Assembly: GCA_034429215.1 (NCBI GenBank)
Contig: DAOUGI010000030.1
Location: forward strand, 52,599-116,598
Direction: 5' to 3'
Length of the DNA stretch: 64,000 nt
Source of the DNA: JAFGOG01 sp034429215
Lineage (GTDB): Bacteria > Chloroflexota > Anaerolineae > JAAYZQ01
How positions within the stretch are numbered: position 1 is the first letter of the stretch; each line of letters starts with the position of its first letter. The notes below the pieces were generated by a model. That model saw only the letters and a list, made by a program, of their open reading frames with translations. It had not been told where the DNA came from and made no database searches. This document shows positions 17,785 to 26,583 of the stretch, piece after piece. The position numbers and the translations under genes were made by a program.

Positions 17785-18382
17785 GGAGCAGGCCTTCGGG
17801 CAGATCGACCAGGAGCCGTCCGGCTTCGAGGTCGACCTCCTGCACGACGCTGGCGACGGCAGGGATCAGGATTTCACGGAGGCCCTCTTTTGGGGATTGG
17901 GCATCTCTGCCCCGCACAACGTATACTTGATGGGCTGGGCTGTACAGGATTTCAATCACCCGGCCCAGATTCTGGCCGTCGACCGTCCACACCTCGAGCC
18001 CGACGATCTGGTGCTCGTAGTACTCCCCATCCTCAAGTGGGATGGCTTGCTCAAACGGTACCTGGATCAGTTGATCCCGCAGCGTCTGGGCCTTGTCGCG
18101 GTCGTCTACACCTCGCAGCTTGATCAAAACCCATTTCTGGTGGAGGCGATACCCCTCCAGGTCGTATAGGGTCGGTTCCGCTCCGTCCGGGCCGACAAAT
18201 ACCTGCCGCAGCAGGTCGAACCGGCTCGGGTCGTCAGTCAGGATCGTGGCTTTTAGCTCGCCGCGGACGCCGTGGACGCCGATGATCTGTCCAACGGCCA
18301 AATAACGAGGCTCAGGAGCACGTCCTTGCGCCCCTGAGCCTCGCGCTTGTCGTGCCGCCGGCTGCCGTGCGGCGTGACCCAC
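17756..18382 (-). CDS. rimM: Ribosome maturation factor RimM
   Basis: 208 residues from a GTG at 18382 that shares a base with the khpA stop (TAGTG). RimM binds S19 and helps assemble the 30S head. Family landmarks are YLAVGQIIGVHGVRGELKA, VLIKLRGVDDRDKAQTLRD, YYEHQIVGLEVWTVDG and ILIPAVASVVQEVDLEAGRL. It is longer than the usual 170 residues because of an Ala/Arg/Gly-rich N-terminal extension of about 25 residues and a poly-Ser tail (PTSSSSSSG). No better start lies further in. It is the last gene of the ffh operon. Confidence 0.93.
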   Translation of the reverse strand: MGHAARQPAARQARGSGAQGRAPEPRYLAVGQIIGVHGVRGELKATILTDDPSRFDLLRQVFVGPDGAEPTLYDLEGYRLHQKWVLIKLRGVDDRDKAQTLRDQLIQVPFEQAIPLEDGEYYEHQIVGLEVWTVDGQNLGRVIEILYSPAHQVYVVRGRDAQSPKEGLREILIPAVASVVQEVDLEAGRLLVDLPEGLLPTSSSSSSG

Positions 18383-18609
18383 TAGACGATCTCCAGTGTC
18401 ACACGCCGGCCCTGGCGGGCAGCAGCCGCCCGCAGCAAGGTCCGCATAGCGTTTGCCACACGGCCCTGCTTGCCAATGACGCGCCCCATATCATCAGGGG
18501 ATACTCTGAGTTCGTAGATGGTCGAGTTGGTTCCCTCGATCTCTTCTACCTTGACTGAATCGGCATCATCTACGAGAGCCTTAGCCATGTACTCGATGAG
18601 CTCCTTCAC
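18382..18609 (-). CDS. khpA: KH-domain RNA-binding protein KhpA
   Basis: 75 residues. It is a single KH domain with RVSPDDMGRVIGKQGRVANA (GxxG loop GKQG) and the N-terminal LIEYMAKALVDDADSV typical of the YlqC/KhpA family. KhpA binds many RNAs, commonly as a complex with KhpB/Jag, which this window also encodes at 12065-12916. It lies between rpsP and rimM, the arrangement seen in many bacteria. Confidence 0.95.
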   Translation of the reverse strand: MKELIEYMAKALVDDADSVKVEEIEGTNSTIYELRVSPDDMGRVIGKQGRVANAMRTLLRAAAARQGRRVTLEIV

Positions 18610-18645
18610 AGTTAGCCTCCTAAGTGTGTTGTGGTGAGGATAGTC

Positions 18646-19167
18646 TTACTGGTCGTCGTCCAGAGGTTCATCCTCGGCATCGTCGTCGGAGTCCTCGACG
18701 TCGGCATCCCAGTCGTCTTCCTCGAAATCGTCTGCTTCATCGGACACTTCGGCGTCCGATTCCCATTCGTCTTCCGATTCCTCTGGCTCTTCAGCTTCTT
18801 CAAGCAGGTCCACCTCAAACTCTTCGTCCTCTTCGGCCGGCAGCTCTTCTTCGATCTCAACCGACTTGAGCGGCGGCAGGGTGGCCGGCTGCGCTGCCGG
18901 CTCGATCTGCTTGGCCATACTAGCTTCGGACAAGATGCCCAGCTTGTCGAGCATCCGCCGGACCGCTTCCGACGGCTGAGCCCCCATGCCAAGCCAGTAC
19001 AGCGCCCGCTCGGCATCGATCTCCATCGTCGACGGCTCGGTGCGCGGATTGTAGCTGCCGATTATCTCGATGAATTTGCCATCACGGGGCGCCCGGCTGT
19101 CCTGCACGACGACACGGTAGTGGGGCTGCTTCTTCGCGCCTACCCGGCGCAATCTGATCTTAACCAT
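18646..19167 (-). CDS. rpsP: 30S ribosomal protein S16 with long acidic C-terminal tail
   Basis: The first 80 or so residues are a normal S16: MVKIRLRRVGAKKQPHYRVV, APRDGKFIEIIGSYNPRTEP and ERALYWLGMGAQPSEAV. S16 proteins are usually 75-110 residues, but this one has 173. From about residue 103 the chain is dominated by Asp and Glu (44 acidic residues in the last 73 or so), with almost no basic residues. The tail is in frame and uninterrupted. Such tails may shield the basic protein or bind assembly factors; here that is inference. It starts 45 bases after ffh. Confidence 0.93.
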   Translation of the reverse strand: MVKIRLRRVGAKKQPHYRVVVQDSRAPRDGKFIEIIGSYNPRTEPSTMEIDAERALYWLGMGAQPSEAVRRMLDKLGILSEASMAKQIEPAAQPATLPPLKSVEIEEELPAEEDEEFEVDLLEEAEEPEESEDEWESDAEVSDEADDFEEDDWDADVEDSDDDAEDEPLDDDQ

Positions 19168-19212
19168 ACTTTCTCTCTTGACACCTCCTTCTGGATCTGG
19201 TCAGTCTGGCGG

Positions 19213-20562
19213 TTAACCAAGCCCGCCGAACATGGATAGCAGGCCGCGCCCACGGCCTCGGCCATGCTTGCCCATGTCGCCGAGCTGTTTCATCATCTTT
19301 TGCATCTGCCGGAATTGCGACAGCAGCTCGTTCACATCTTGTACCGAGGTGCCCGATCCCCGGCTGATCCGCCGCTTGCGGCTGGCGTTGATGATGCGCG
19401 GAGCGTGTCGCTCCTCAGGCGTCATCGAGTTGATGATAGCCTCGATGACCTTCAACTGCTGGTCGGTCACATCGGGTGAGAGCTGCTTGGTCATGCCCGA
19501 CAGGCCGGGGATCATGTCCAGTAACTGGGTGAGCGGTCCCATCTTTTTTAGCTGCTGAAGCTGGGCGCGAAAGTCCTCCAGGTCAAACTCACCCTTGACC
19601 ATTTTCTGGCCCATCTTCATGGCCTGGTCCTGGTCCATGACCTGCTGGGCCTTTTCGATGGCCGACAGCACGTCGCCCATGCCCAAGATCCGGCCGGCCA
19701 GCCGGTCGGGGTGGAAAACCTCCAGCGCGTCGGTCTTTTCACCCACGCCCAGGAACTTGATCGGCACCCCCGTGACCGCCCGGACCGAGATAGCCGCGCC
19801 GCCGCGGGCGTCGCCGTCCACCTTGGTCAGGATCAGCCCGGTCAACCCCACCCGCTTGTTGAACTCGTCGGCCACACGGACGGCATCCTGGCCGGTCATG
19901 GCGTCGACGACCAACAACACCTCCTGTGGATTGGTGCGGGCTTTGACCTGCTCCAGCTCGCCCATCATCTCGTCGTTGATGTGCAGCCGGCCGGCCGTGT
20001 CCAGCAGGACGACGCTGTGGGCGGCCTCGCGGGCGTGCTTGAGCGCATTGGCGCAGATCTGAGGCGGTGCGACCTTGGTCCCCTCGCTGTGCACGGGCAT
20101 GTCCAACTGGCGGCCCAGCACCTCCAATTGCGTCACGGCTGCCGGACGATAGGTGTCGGCGGCTACCAGCAGAGGGCGCTGGCCGCTCTTGCGCAGGCTC
20201 AGGGCCAGCTTGGCCGCCATGGTTGTCTTGCCCGAGCCCTGCAGCCCGACCAGCATGATCACGTGTGGGGATGGGCCTGACAGATCCAGCCGGGCGGGCT
20301 CGCCGAGCGTGGCGATCAGCTCCTCGTGCACGATCTTGATGACCTGCTGCGCCGGGGTGAGGCTTTTCATCACCTCAACGCCAACCGCCCGCTCGCGGAC
20401 CCGCTGGATGAAATCTTTGACTACTTTAAAGTTGACATCGGCTTCCAGGAGCGCCAGCCGGACTTCGCGCAAGGCCACATCTACGTCTGCCTCGCTCAGC
20501 TTCCCTCGGGAGGAAAGCTTGCTGAATACGCCCTGTAGTTTATCTGTCAGATTCTCAAACAC
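19213..20562 (-). CDS. ffh: Signal recognition particle protein Ffh (SRP54)
   Basis: 449 residues, normal length. The NG domain has VGLQGSGKTTMAAKLA (G1), DTAGRLHINDEMM (G3) and TKVDGDARGG (G4). The methionine-rich M domain ends with RISRGSGTSVQDVNELLSQF and MQKMMKQLGDMG, which bind SRP RNA and signal sequences. Ffh directs nascent membrane proteins to FtsY and the translocon. It is first in an operon with rpsP, khpA and rimM, under a promoter 40 bases upstream. No SRP RNA gene was recognised nearby. Confidence 0.97.
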   Translation of the reverse strand: MFENLTDKLQGVFSKLSSRGKLSEADVDVALREVRLALLEADVNFKVVKDFIQRVRERAVGVEVMKSLTPAQQVIKIVHEELIATLGEPARLDLSGPSPHVIMLVGLQGSGKTTMAAKLALSLRKSGQRPLLVAADTYRPAAVTQLEVLGRQLDMPVHSEGTKVAPPQICANALKHAREAAHSVVLLDTAGRLHINDEMMGELEQVKARTNPQEVLLVVDAMTGQDAVRVADEFNKRVGLTGLILTKVDGDARGGAAISVRAVTGVPIKFLGVGEKTDALEVFHPDRLAGRILGMGDVLSAIEKAQQVMDQDQAMKMGQKMVKGEFDLEDFRAQLQQLKKMGPLTQLLDMIPGLSGMTKQLSPDVTDQQLKVIEAIINSMTPEERHAPRIINASRKRRISRGSGTSVQDVNELLSQFRQMQKMMKQLGDMGKHGRGRGRGLLSMFGGLG

Positions 20563-20601
20563 GTGTCGTTCTTGTCCCAGCCATTGAAGTACTAGACCTA
20601 C

Positions 20602-20630
20602 ATTGTAACCCAGAAATTTGATTCCGTCAA
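20602..20630 (-). promoter_or_regulatory. Promoter of the ffh-rpsP-khpA-rimM operon
   Basis: On the minus strand TTGACG (20630-20625) and TACAAT (20607-20602) are separated by 17 bases, 40 bases before the ffh start. Confidence 0.85.
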
Positions 20631-20700
20631 ATGGGAAGGCTGCAAACAGCAGGCTAGACCTGAATGGGCTGGTCGACTCGATGGCCGACAGGCTGGGGCT

Positions 20701-21735
20701 CTAGCTAGCCGGACTTTCCGCACGTTTGTCTGCGTCCTGGCCTGCCTCTTTTTCTGAATACACGTACAGCTCGCCGATCGACTGCCGCAGGTAGTTGCGG
20801 CGGATCGCTTCGCCAAAGACCGGTCCCACCGGCAGCACGTGCAGCTTGGGATGGCGCTTTTCGGGCGGAATGTTGACGGTGTCGGTGGTGACGATTTCGA
20901 CGATGTATGGGGTTGCCGCCAGCCGTTCCATGGCGCTCTGGACAAAGACACCATGGGTGCAGGCTACCGAGATCTCTTCGATGCCGGCGCCGGCCAATAT
21001 CTGGCTTAGCTCGAGGATCGAGCCGCCGGTGGCGATTTCGTCGTCGTATATCAACGCCCGCCGGTAGCCTCTGACCTGTTGGCCGATGATGCCGTCGATG
21101 CGCACCTTGAAATCTGACACCCGTTCCTTCATTGCGGCGGTCACCGGCAGGTCCAGATCCGAGGCGAACCGGGCGGCCGATTTGGCATGGCCGATGTCAG
21201 GAGCAATCACGATCGTCCCTGTTCGGTCCTGTTGTTGAAAGTGATGGACGAACACCGGCCGGCTGCTCAACGGGTCGGCCGGGATGCTAAAGAAGCCGTG
21301 TACTTGGGGCGAGTGGAGCATCATCGTCATGACGTGCGTCGCTCCGGCGGTGTGCACCAGGTCGGCCACCAGCCGCGCGGTGATCGAGATGCGCGGGGCA
21401 TCCTTCTTGTCCGACCGGGCGAAAGAAAAGTAGGGGATGATGGCGTGTATTTCCCTGGCCGATGCCCCCCGCGCGATGTCGAGCATCATCAGCAGCTCCA
21501 TCAGGTGGTCGTTGACGGGTGGCGAGAGCGATTGCAGGATGTATACCTGGCGCGACCGGACGCTGGCGCCGAGCTGGATGTACAGGTTGTCGTTGCTAAA
21601 GCGGGTGATCCTGGTATCTTCCAGCGGCACCTTCAAATAGTCAGCGATGGCCTGGGCCAGCGGACGGTGGGAGCTGCCGCTGAAAAAGCGAACATCGTTC
21701 GGATCGACCTTGGTCTGATCGACTTTTGGGTCCAT
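20701..21735 (-). CDS. prs: Divergent ribose-phosphate pyrophosphokinase (PRPP synthetase)
   Basis: 344 residues. The two-domain PRPP synthetase layout is clear: MELLMMLDIARGASAREI, IPYFSFARSDKKDAPRISI, ADLVHTAGATHVMTM and the PRPP-binding loop YDDEIATGGSI. Several usually invariant positions differ. The common DLHAxQIQGFF is LHSPQVHGFF, the ARQDR segment is ARSDKKD, the loop DDMIDTGGT is DDEIATGGS, and the flexible-loop KRR region reads AMKERVSDF. It could be a true but distant synthetase or a paralogue with altered regulation. It ends a probable recO-mazG-glyQS-SBP-prs operon, 20 bases after the lipoprotein gene. Confidence 0.85.
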   Translation of the reverse strand: MDPKVDQTKVDPNDVRFFSGSSHRPLAQAIADYLKVPLEDTRITRFSNDNLYIQLGASVRSRQVYILQSLSPPVNDHLMELLMMLDIARGASAREIHAIIPYFSFARSDKKDAPRISITARLVADLVHTAGATHVMTMMLHSPQVHGFFSIPADPLSSRPVFVHHFQQQDRTGTIVIAPDIGHAKSAARFASDLDLPVTAAMKERVSDFKVRIDGIIGQQVRGYRRALIYDDEIATGGSILELSQILAGAGIEEISVACTHGVFVQSAMERLAATPYIVEIVTTDTVNIPPEKRHPKLHVLPVGPVFGEAIRRNYLRQSIGELYVYSEKEAGQDADKRAESPAS

Positions 21736-21755
21736 GGCTCCTCTCCGTTCTTCGA

Positions 21756-23183
21756 CTAGGGTTGCTCGGCCAGCAGAGCATTCACCTGCCAGGCGGCGAG
21801 GTCCAGCGCCGTCTGTGGGTCGTTGTAGCCCTGCGTCACCGACGTGATGGCGGTGTACAAGATCTCCCGCACCTGGAATTCAGCGGCGACTGCCGGCTCT
21901 GGCCGGGCATAGGGCAGGATCGCCTCGGTTTGCTGCCGGATGAAAGGGTAGGCCGCCAGCGTGTCGGTCATGACCGTCAGCGCCGAGGCGCGGACCGGCA
22001 TCGCTGCCATCTGGTCCGCCCAGCGGGCCGCCTGCGCGGGTGACGTGAGCCATTGCAGCAGATCCCAGGCGGCCTGTTCCTGCCCAGGGTCGCTGCTCAG
22101 GATGAAATAGCCGGGGCCGTACAACACAGTGGCCGGGTGGCCGGGGTCGGCTTGGGGGATCATGGCTTGGCGCCATTCAAAGGCAGGCACTCCGCTCTGC
22201 ACCGCCTGGTTGTATGCTTCGGCGTACAGCAGGTTGTTGCCGGTGGAGGAAAAGGCAAATGCGGCCTCGCCGCGGGCAAACGCCACATAGTCCCCATACT
22301 CTTGCTCGGGCCGCCATGCCAACCCGGTGTCTATCAGCCGGCGGAGGAGGGCCAGGCTCTCGATGCCGGCCGAGCCATTAAAGGCCGCCCGCTTCCCGTC
22401 GTCGCTTAGCTGCTGCCCGCCGCGGCTGTACAGCCAGGCATCGAACAGCGACACACTTTCCACGAAAGGCAGGCAGCGGACCCCGGTTTGGGCCCACACA
22501 TCAAAGCAGGCCTGTTCGAACTCGTCCCAGGTGGCCGGTGGCTGCTGCCAACCGGACTGGGCCAGCAGGGAATCGTTGACCCACATCCCGATGGCATTGT
22601 GGGCAAACGGAAAGGCCAGGAGCTGCCCGCCAAGGAGTGGAAACCGGCCGGCCTCCAGTGTGCTGGGGTAGATGTCGGCCAGGTCGGCGTCGCTCAGCCC
22701 CAGCTCGGGATCGTTGATGAACGCGTCGAGCGGCGCGACCAGGCCCTGCTCGGCCAGCTCGGCGATCGAGCTGGGAAAAGCCACTGCCAGGTCGGGCAGC
22801 TCGCCGCCCTCCTGGAGCTGAAGCAGGATCGCCTCGTAGACGCCCAAGACGCCGCTCTTGGACGCGACCTCGACCCGGATGCCGGGCGTTGCCGTTTCCC
22901 AGTCGCGGGCCATTTCGAGGAGCAATTGGCCCTCAGGCCGCTCGAGGGGGTAGGGCTCCCAGAAAACGACCGTCGTCATCGTCGACGGTGCGGTGACGGC
23001 CGGCGATGGTTCTACCGTGGATAGGTCTGTTGCGCCGGCTTCCGGCTCGCCTGTCGACGGCGTGCTTTCGGGCAGGATAGGGGGCAGATCGCAGGCGGTG
23101 AGCAGCAGGCAACCCGCCGCGAGCAGCAGGCTGCCAGCGATTGCCAGGGTTATCTGCTCAAGCTTGACCGGAATCGGCTTCAT
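21756..23183 (-). CDS. Extracellular solute-binding lipoprotein (family 1, sugar type)
   Basis: 475 residues from the ATG at 23183, seven bases after the glyQS stop; a longer upstream frame would run into glyQS and is not favoured. A lipoprotein signal with LLLAAGCLLLTACDLPP (lipobox LTAC) is followed by a Ser/Thr/Pro/Glu linker. A bacterial type 1 solute-binding domain comes next: WEPYPLERPEGQLLLEMA, FPFAHNAIGMWVNDSLLAQ, FARGEAAFAFSSTGNNL and WDLLQWLTSPAQAARWADQM. Such proteins deliver sugars to ABC importers. No importer permease or ATPase gene is next to it, so it is either an orphan binding protein or pairs with distant genes. Confidence 0.88.
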   Translation of the reverse strand: MKPIPVKLEQITLAIAGSLLLAAGCLLLTACDLPPILPESTPSTGEPEAGATDLSTVEPSPAVTAPSTMTTVVFWEPYPLERPEGQLLLEMARDWETATPGIRVEVASKSGVLGVYEAILLQLQEGGELPDLAVAFPSSIAELAEQGLVAPLDAFINDPELGLSDADLADIYPSTLEAGRFPLLGGQLLAFPFAHNAIGMWVNDSLLAQSGWQQPPATWDEFEQACFDVWAQTGVRCLPFVESVSLFDAWLYSRGGQQLSDDGKRAAFNGSAGIESLALLRRLIDTGLAWRPEQEYGDYVAFARGEAAFAFSSTGNNLLYAEAYNQAVQSGVPAFEWRQAMIPQADPGHPATVLYGPGYFILSSDPGQEQAAWDLLQWLTSPAQAARWADQMAAMPVRASALTVMTDTLAAYPFIRQQTEAILPYARPEPAVAAEFQVREILYTAITSVTQGYNDPQTALDLAAWQVNALLAEQP

Positions 23184-23190
23184 TTTGGCG

Positions 23191-26187
23191 CTAAAAGCCC
23201 TCCAGGCGGGACAGGTCGACGATGCCCCGGCTGAGCCCCCAGATAGCCTGCAGCAGGCCGAGCCGGTTCTCACGCAGCGCCCGATCCTCGTGCATCACCA
23301 GCACGTCGTCGAAAAAGCGGTTGATGGCCGGGATCATGGGCCACAGGGCGATCAACAGCCGGTCCACGTCACTGTCCGGCGTGACCTGGACGCGGGCGGC
23401 CTGGCAGGCGTCCCACAGGGCCGCCGCAGCCGGCTCGGGGTCGAGGCCGGGCCGGAAGGCGAACTGCTGCGGCTGGTCGCGCACGATGCGGATGCAGCGG
23501 CCATAGGCGTTGAGCAGGTCCATCCAGTCATCGCGCACCACCCAGGCAGCCAGTTGGCCGGCGGCGCGGTAGGCGCTGTATGGGTTGGCGGCCCGCTCGG
23601 CCAGGACGGCGTCCACCACGTCGTAGCGCAGCCCCTTTTCCCGCAGCCAGCCCCGCAGCCGCTCTCCGATAAAGACCGTTACTTCATCCAGCACCTGGCC
23701 GGCGACCGGGACCGGCATGATCGCCGCTACCTCGGCCAGCAGCGGCCGCAGCGACAACGGGATTTGGTGGGCGGTCAGGAGCTGGACGACGCCCAGGGCA
23801 TCGCGGCGCAGGTGATAGGGGTCGGACGAGCCGCTGGGGCCCAGCCCTACGGCAAAGAGGCCCACCAGGCCGTCCAGCCGGTTGGCCAGGCCGAGGGCCA
23901 GGCCGGGCCGTGTCTCGGGCAGCGCATCGCCGGCAAAGCGGGGCAGGTAATGCTCAAAGATGGCCGCCGCCACCGCTTCATCTTCACCGGCCAACCGGGC
24001 ATAGTGGCGGCCCATGAACCCCTGCAGGCTGGTGAACTCGACCACAAGCTGGGTGGCCAGGTCGGCCTTGGACAGGTGCGCGGCGCGGCCGGTGACGGCC
24101 TGCTCGGCCTCGGTCAGCCCCAGCGCCCGGCCCATCAGCGGCGCCAGCTCTTCCAGGCGCTTGCTCTTGTCCAGCATCGAGCCCAGCTTTTCCTGGAAGG
24201 TGAGGGTGTCCAGCCGGGGCAAAAAGCTGTCCAGCGGCCGGGCCGTGTCCTGGCCGTAAAAGAACCTGGCGTCGGCAAAGCGGGCGCGCAGCACGTCTTC
24301 GTAGCCCTGGCGCACGATCGACAGGCTCTGGTCGTCGCCGTTGCGCACGGCCACAAAGTGGGGCAGCAGGTCGCTGCCTGCCGCCTCGATGACCGGGAAG
24401 TAGCGCTGGTGCTTTTTCATGGCGGTGGTCAGCACCTCGTGCGGCAGGTCCAGGTACTCCGGCTCAAAACTGCCGAGCACGGCGGTGGGCCGCTCGACCA
24501 TGTTGGTGACCTCGTCCATCAGGTCCGGGTCGGCCAGGATCCGCCCACCGGCCGAGGCGGCCAGCGCTTCAGCTTGGGCGCCGATCTGCTGCCGGCGCTC
24601 GGCCACGTCGACGACGATCTGGTGCTCGGCCATCGCTGCCAGGTAGCCGCCGGCGCCGGCCAGCTCGATGTCGGGCGAGCCAAGCGGCCGCAGCCCGCGC
24701 GTCGTCCGGCCGCTGCTCACGCCGGCATAGGCAAAGGGGACGACCTGATCGCCGAGCAGGGCCACCAGCCAGCGCAGCGGGCGCGGGAAGGTGACGTTGG
24801 CCTGGTTCCAGCGCATCGTCTTGGGAAAGCGCAGCCTGGCCAGCAGCTTGGGCAGCTCTTCGGCCAGCAGCTCGCCGGCCGGCCGGCCCGGCTCGGTCCT
24901 GGTGGCCACCACATACGACTTGTCGCCGTCGGTCACCACCCGCAGCGCCTCGACCGCCACCCCCTGCTTCTGGGCAAAGCCCTGCCCGGCCCGGGTCAGG
25001 TTGCCCTCGGCGTCGAACGCCACCTTGGCCGGCGGGCCCTGCACCTCGACGGTGCGGTCCGGCTGGCGCGGCGACAGCCCGTACACCAGCGCCGCCTGCC
25101 GGCGCGGCGTGCCGACCACCCGCACCGACTCGCAGCTCAGCCGGTTGGCGGCCAGCAGCTCAGGGACCAGCGCCTGGAGCTGCTCCAGGGCCAGGGTCAG
25201 GTCGGCCACCGCCAGCTCCTCGGTGCCGATCTCCAGCAAGAAGGTGGATGGTTGGCCAGAGGGCGCACCGCCGGAGGGCGCAGGGACCGCGCTCCTACCG
25301 GTTTCCTGCTGCTTGATAAAGGGGAAGCCCATCTCTTTGCGCTGTTCGACGTACAGCCGGGCTACCTGGCGGGTCAGGTCGCGCATCCGGCCGAAATAGG
25401 AGGCACGCTCGGTGACGCCGATGGCGCCGCGGGCGTCGAGGACGTTGAAGGTGTGGGAGCAGCGCAGGATATAGTCGTAGCCGGGGATGACCAGGCCGCG
25501 GGCCATAGCAGCCTTGGCCTCTGCCTCGTACAGGTTGTACATCTGGCCGAGGCGCTCCACGTCGGCCAGCTCAAAGTTGTAGGTGCACTGCTCGATCTCG
25601 GATCGCATGTAAATGTCGCGGTAGGTGTGCACGCCGTCCCAATCGACATCCCACACCGCGCGAACCCCTTGCAGGTACATGACGATCCGCTCCAGGCCGT
25701 AGGTCAGCTCCACGGAGACAGGGTCGGTGACCAACCCGCCGCACTGCTGGAAATAGGTGTACTGGCTGATCTCCTGGCCGTCGAGCCACACCTCCCAGCC
25801 CAGGCCCCAGTGGCCCAGGGCCGGGCTCTCCCAGTTGTCCTCCACAAAGCGCACGTCGTGCTCGCGCATGTTGATGCCCAGCGCCTCGAGGCTGCCCAGG
25901 TACAGCTCCTGGGGGTTGCCGGGGTCGGGCTTGAGGATGACCTGGTACTGGGTGAATAGCTGCATGCGGTTGGGATTCTCGGCATAGCGCCCGTCGGCGG
26001 GCCGGTAGGAGGGCTCGACGTAGGCCACGTTCCACGGCTCGGGCCCCAGCACGCGCAGCGTAGTGGCCGGGTTGCCGGTGCCGGCGCCCATCTTTTCACT
26101 GTAGGGCTGCCACACCAGGCAGCCATAATCGGCCCAGTAGCGGTCCAGCCGCATCACAACTTCTTGGAAGGATAGAGCTTTAGTCAT
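23191..26187 (-). CDS. glyQS: Fused glycyl-tRNA synthetase alpha and beta subunits
   Basis: 998 residues. Residues 1-300 are the alpha subunit: LSFQEVVMRLDRYWADYGC, QPYSEKMGAGTGNPATTLR, WNVAYVEPSYRPADGRYAEN and YTYFQQCGG. A Gly/Pro/Ser linker near residues 305-325 leads into the beta subunit, starting FLLEIGTEELAVADLTLALE and containing VQGPPAKVAFDAEGNLTRA and VEFTSLQGFMGRHYARL. In most bacteria these are two proteins forming an alpha2beta2 enzyme; single-chain fusions are known in several lineages. It charges tRNA-Gly. It overlaps the mazG-like gene by 8 bases and is followed 7 bases later by the solute-binding lipoprotein. Confidence 0.97.
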   Translation of the reverse strand: MTKALSFQEVVMRLDRYWADYGCLVWQPYSEKMGAGTGNPATTLRVLGPEPWNVAYVEPSYRPADGRYAENPNRMQLFTQYQVILKPDPGNPQELYLGSLEALGINMREHDVRFVEDNWESPALGHWGLGWEVWLDGQEISQYTYFQQCGGLVTDPVSVELTYGLERIVMYLQGVRAVWDVDWDGVHTYRDIYMRSEIEQCTYNFELADVERLGQMYNLYEAEAKAAMARGLVIPGYDYILRCSHTFNVLDARGAIGVTERASYFGRMRDLTRQVARLYVEQRKEMGFPFIKQQETGRSAVPAPSGGAPSGQPSTFLLEIGTEELAVADLTLALEQLQALVPELLAANRLSCESVRVVGTPRRQAALVYGLSPRQPDRTVEVQGPPAKVAFDAEGNLTRAGQGFAQKQGVAVEALRVVTDGDKSYVVATRTEPGRPAGELLAEELPKLLARLRFPKTMRWNQANVTFPRPLRWLVALLGDQVVPFAYAGVSSGRTTRGLRPLGSPDIELAGAGGYLAAMAEHQIVVDVAERRQQIGAQAEALAASAGGRILADPDLMDEVTNMVERPTAVLGSFEPEYLDLPHEVLTTAMKKHQRYFPVIEAAGSDLLPHFVAVRNGDDQSLSIVRQGYEDVLRARFADARFFYGQDTARPLDSFLPRLDTLTFQEKLGSMLDKSKRLEELAPLMGRALGLTEAEQAVTGRAAHLSKADLATQLVVEFTSLQGFMGRHYARLAGEDEAVAAAIFEHYLPRFAGDALPETRPGLALGLANRLDGLVGLFAVGLGPSGSSDPYHLRRDALGVVQLLTAHQIPLSLRPLLAEVAAIMPVPVAGQVLDEVTVFIGERLRGWLREKGLRYDVVDAVLAERAANPYSAYRAAGQLAAWVVRDDWMDLLNAYGRCIRIVRDQPQQFAFRPGLDPEPAAAALWDACQAARVQVTPDSDVDRLLIALWPMIPAINRFFDDVLVMHEDRALRENRLGLLQAIWGLSRGIVDLSRLEGF

Positions 26188-26581
26188 GGTTTTCTTGATC
26201 GTCCTGTCTCTTGTTTTGAATGTTGGCCAGCATCCCGGCCTGGTGGGCCAGGTATCGCTCTGTCTCGGCCTGGCCGGCCTCTACACTGAAACGGTTCTCG
26301 GCCTTGACCATGTTGCCCCGCAGGGCATTTTCCAGGTCGACCCCGCACTGGTAGGCTAGCTTGAACACAAAGGTGGCGCAATCGGCCAGCTCTTCGGCCA
26401 GGTTGGCGCGCAGGTCGCCGGCCTCTTGCGCGTCGCGATAGCCTTCAAAGTACTGCACTTCACGGGCGACCTCGCCCATCTCCTCGGCCAGGTGCAGGAA
26501 GGTGTGGGCCGGGGCGATCTTGTCCCAGCCGCGGACGGTGTCGTAGGCCTCGAGCCAGGTCTGGTATTCGCGGATCTGCAT
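26180..26581 (-). CDS. MazG-like nucleotide pyrophosphohydrolase
   Basis: 133 residues. The metal-binding ExxE and ExxD motifs of all-alpha NTP pyrophosphatases are visible: LAEEMGEVAREVQYF at residues 31-45 and NLAEELADCATFVFKLA at about 60-76, consistent with Mg-dependent hydrolysis of (d)NTPs to NMP and pyrophosphate. It is a single-domain form, half the size of E. coli MazG. It lies two bases after recO and overlaps glyQS, so translation is coupled on both sides. The preferred nucleotide is unknown. Confidence 0.88.
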   Translation of the reverse strand: MQIREYQTWLEAYDTVRGWDKIAPAHTFLHLAEEMGEVAREVQYFEGYRDAQEAGDLRANLAEELADCATFVFKLAYQCGVDLENALRGNMVKAENRFSVEAGQAETERYLAHQAGMLANIQNKRQDDQENHD

Positions 26582-26583
26582 AG

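Noticed and set aside
18631..19239. A 202-codon plus-strand frame opposite rpsP
   Set aside because: It is the antisense of the acidic S16 tail (Val/Phe/Leu-rich), not a membrane protein gene.
22993..25959. A 988-codon open frame antisense to glyQS
   Set aside because: It is a by-product of high-GC codon use opposite a real gene. Its translation is low in structure and rich in Gly/Gln/Arg/His, while the minus strand encodes a complete glycyl-tRNA synthetase.
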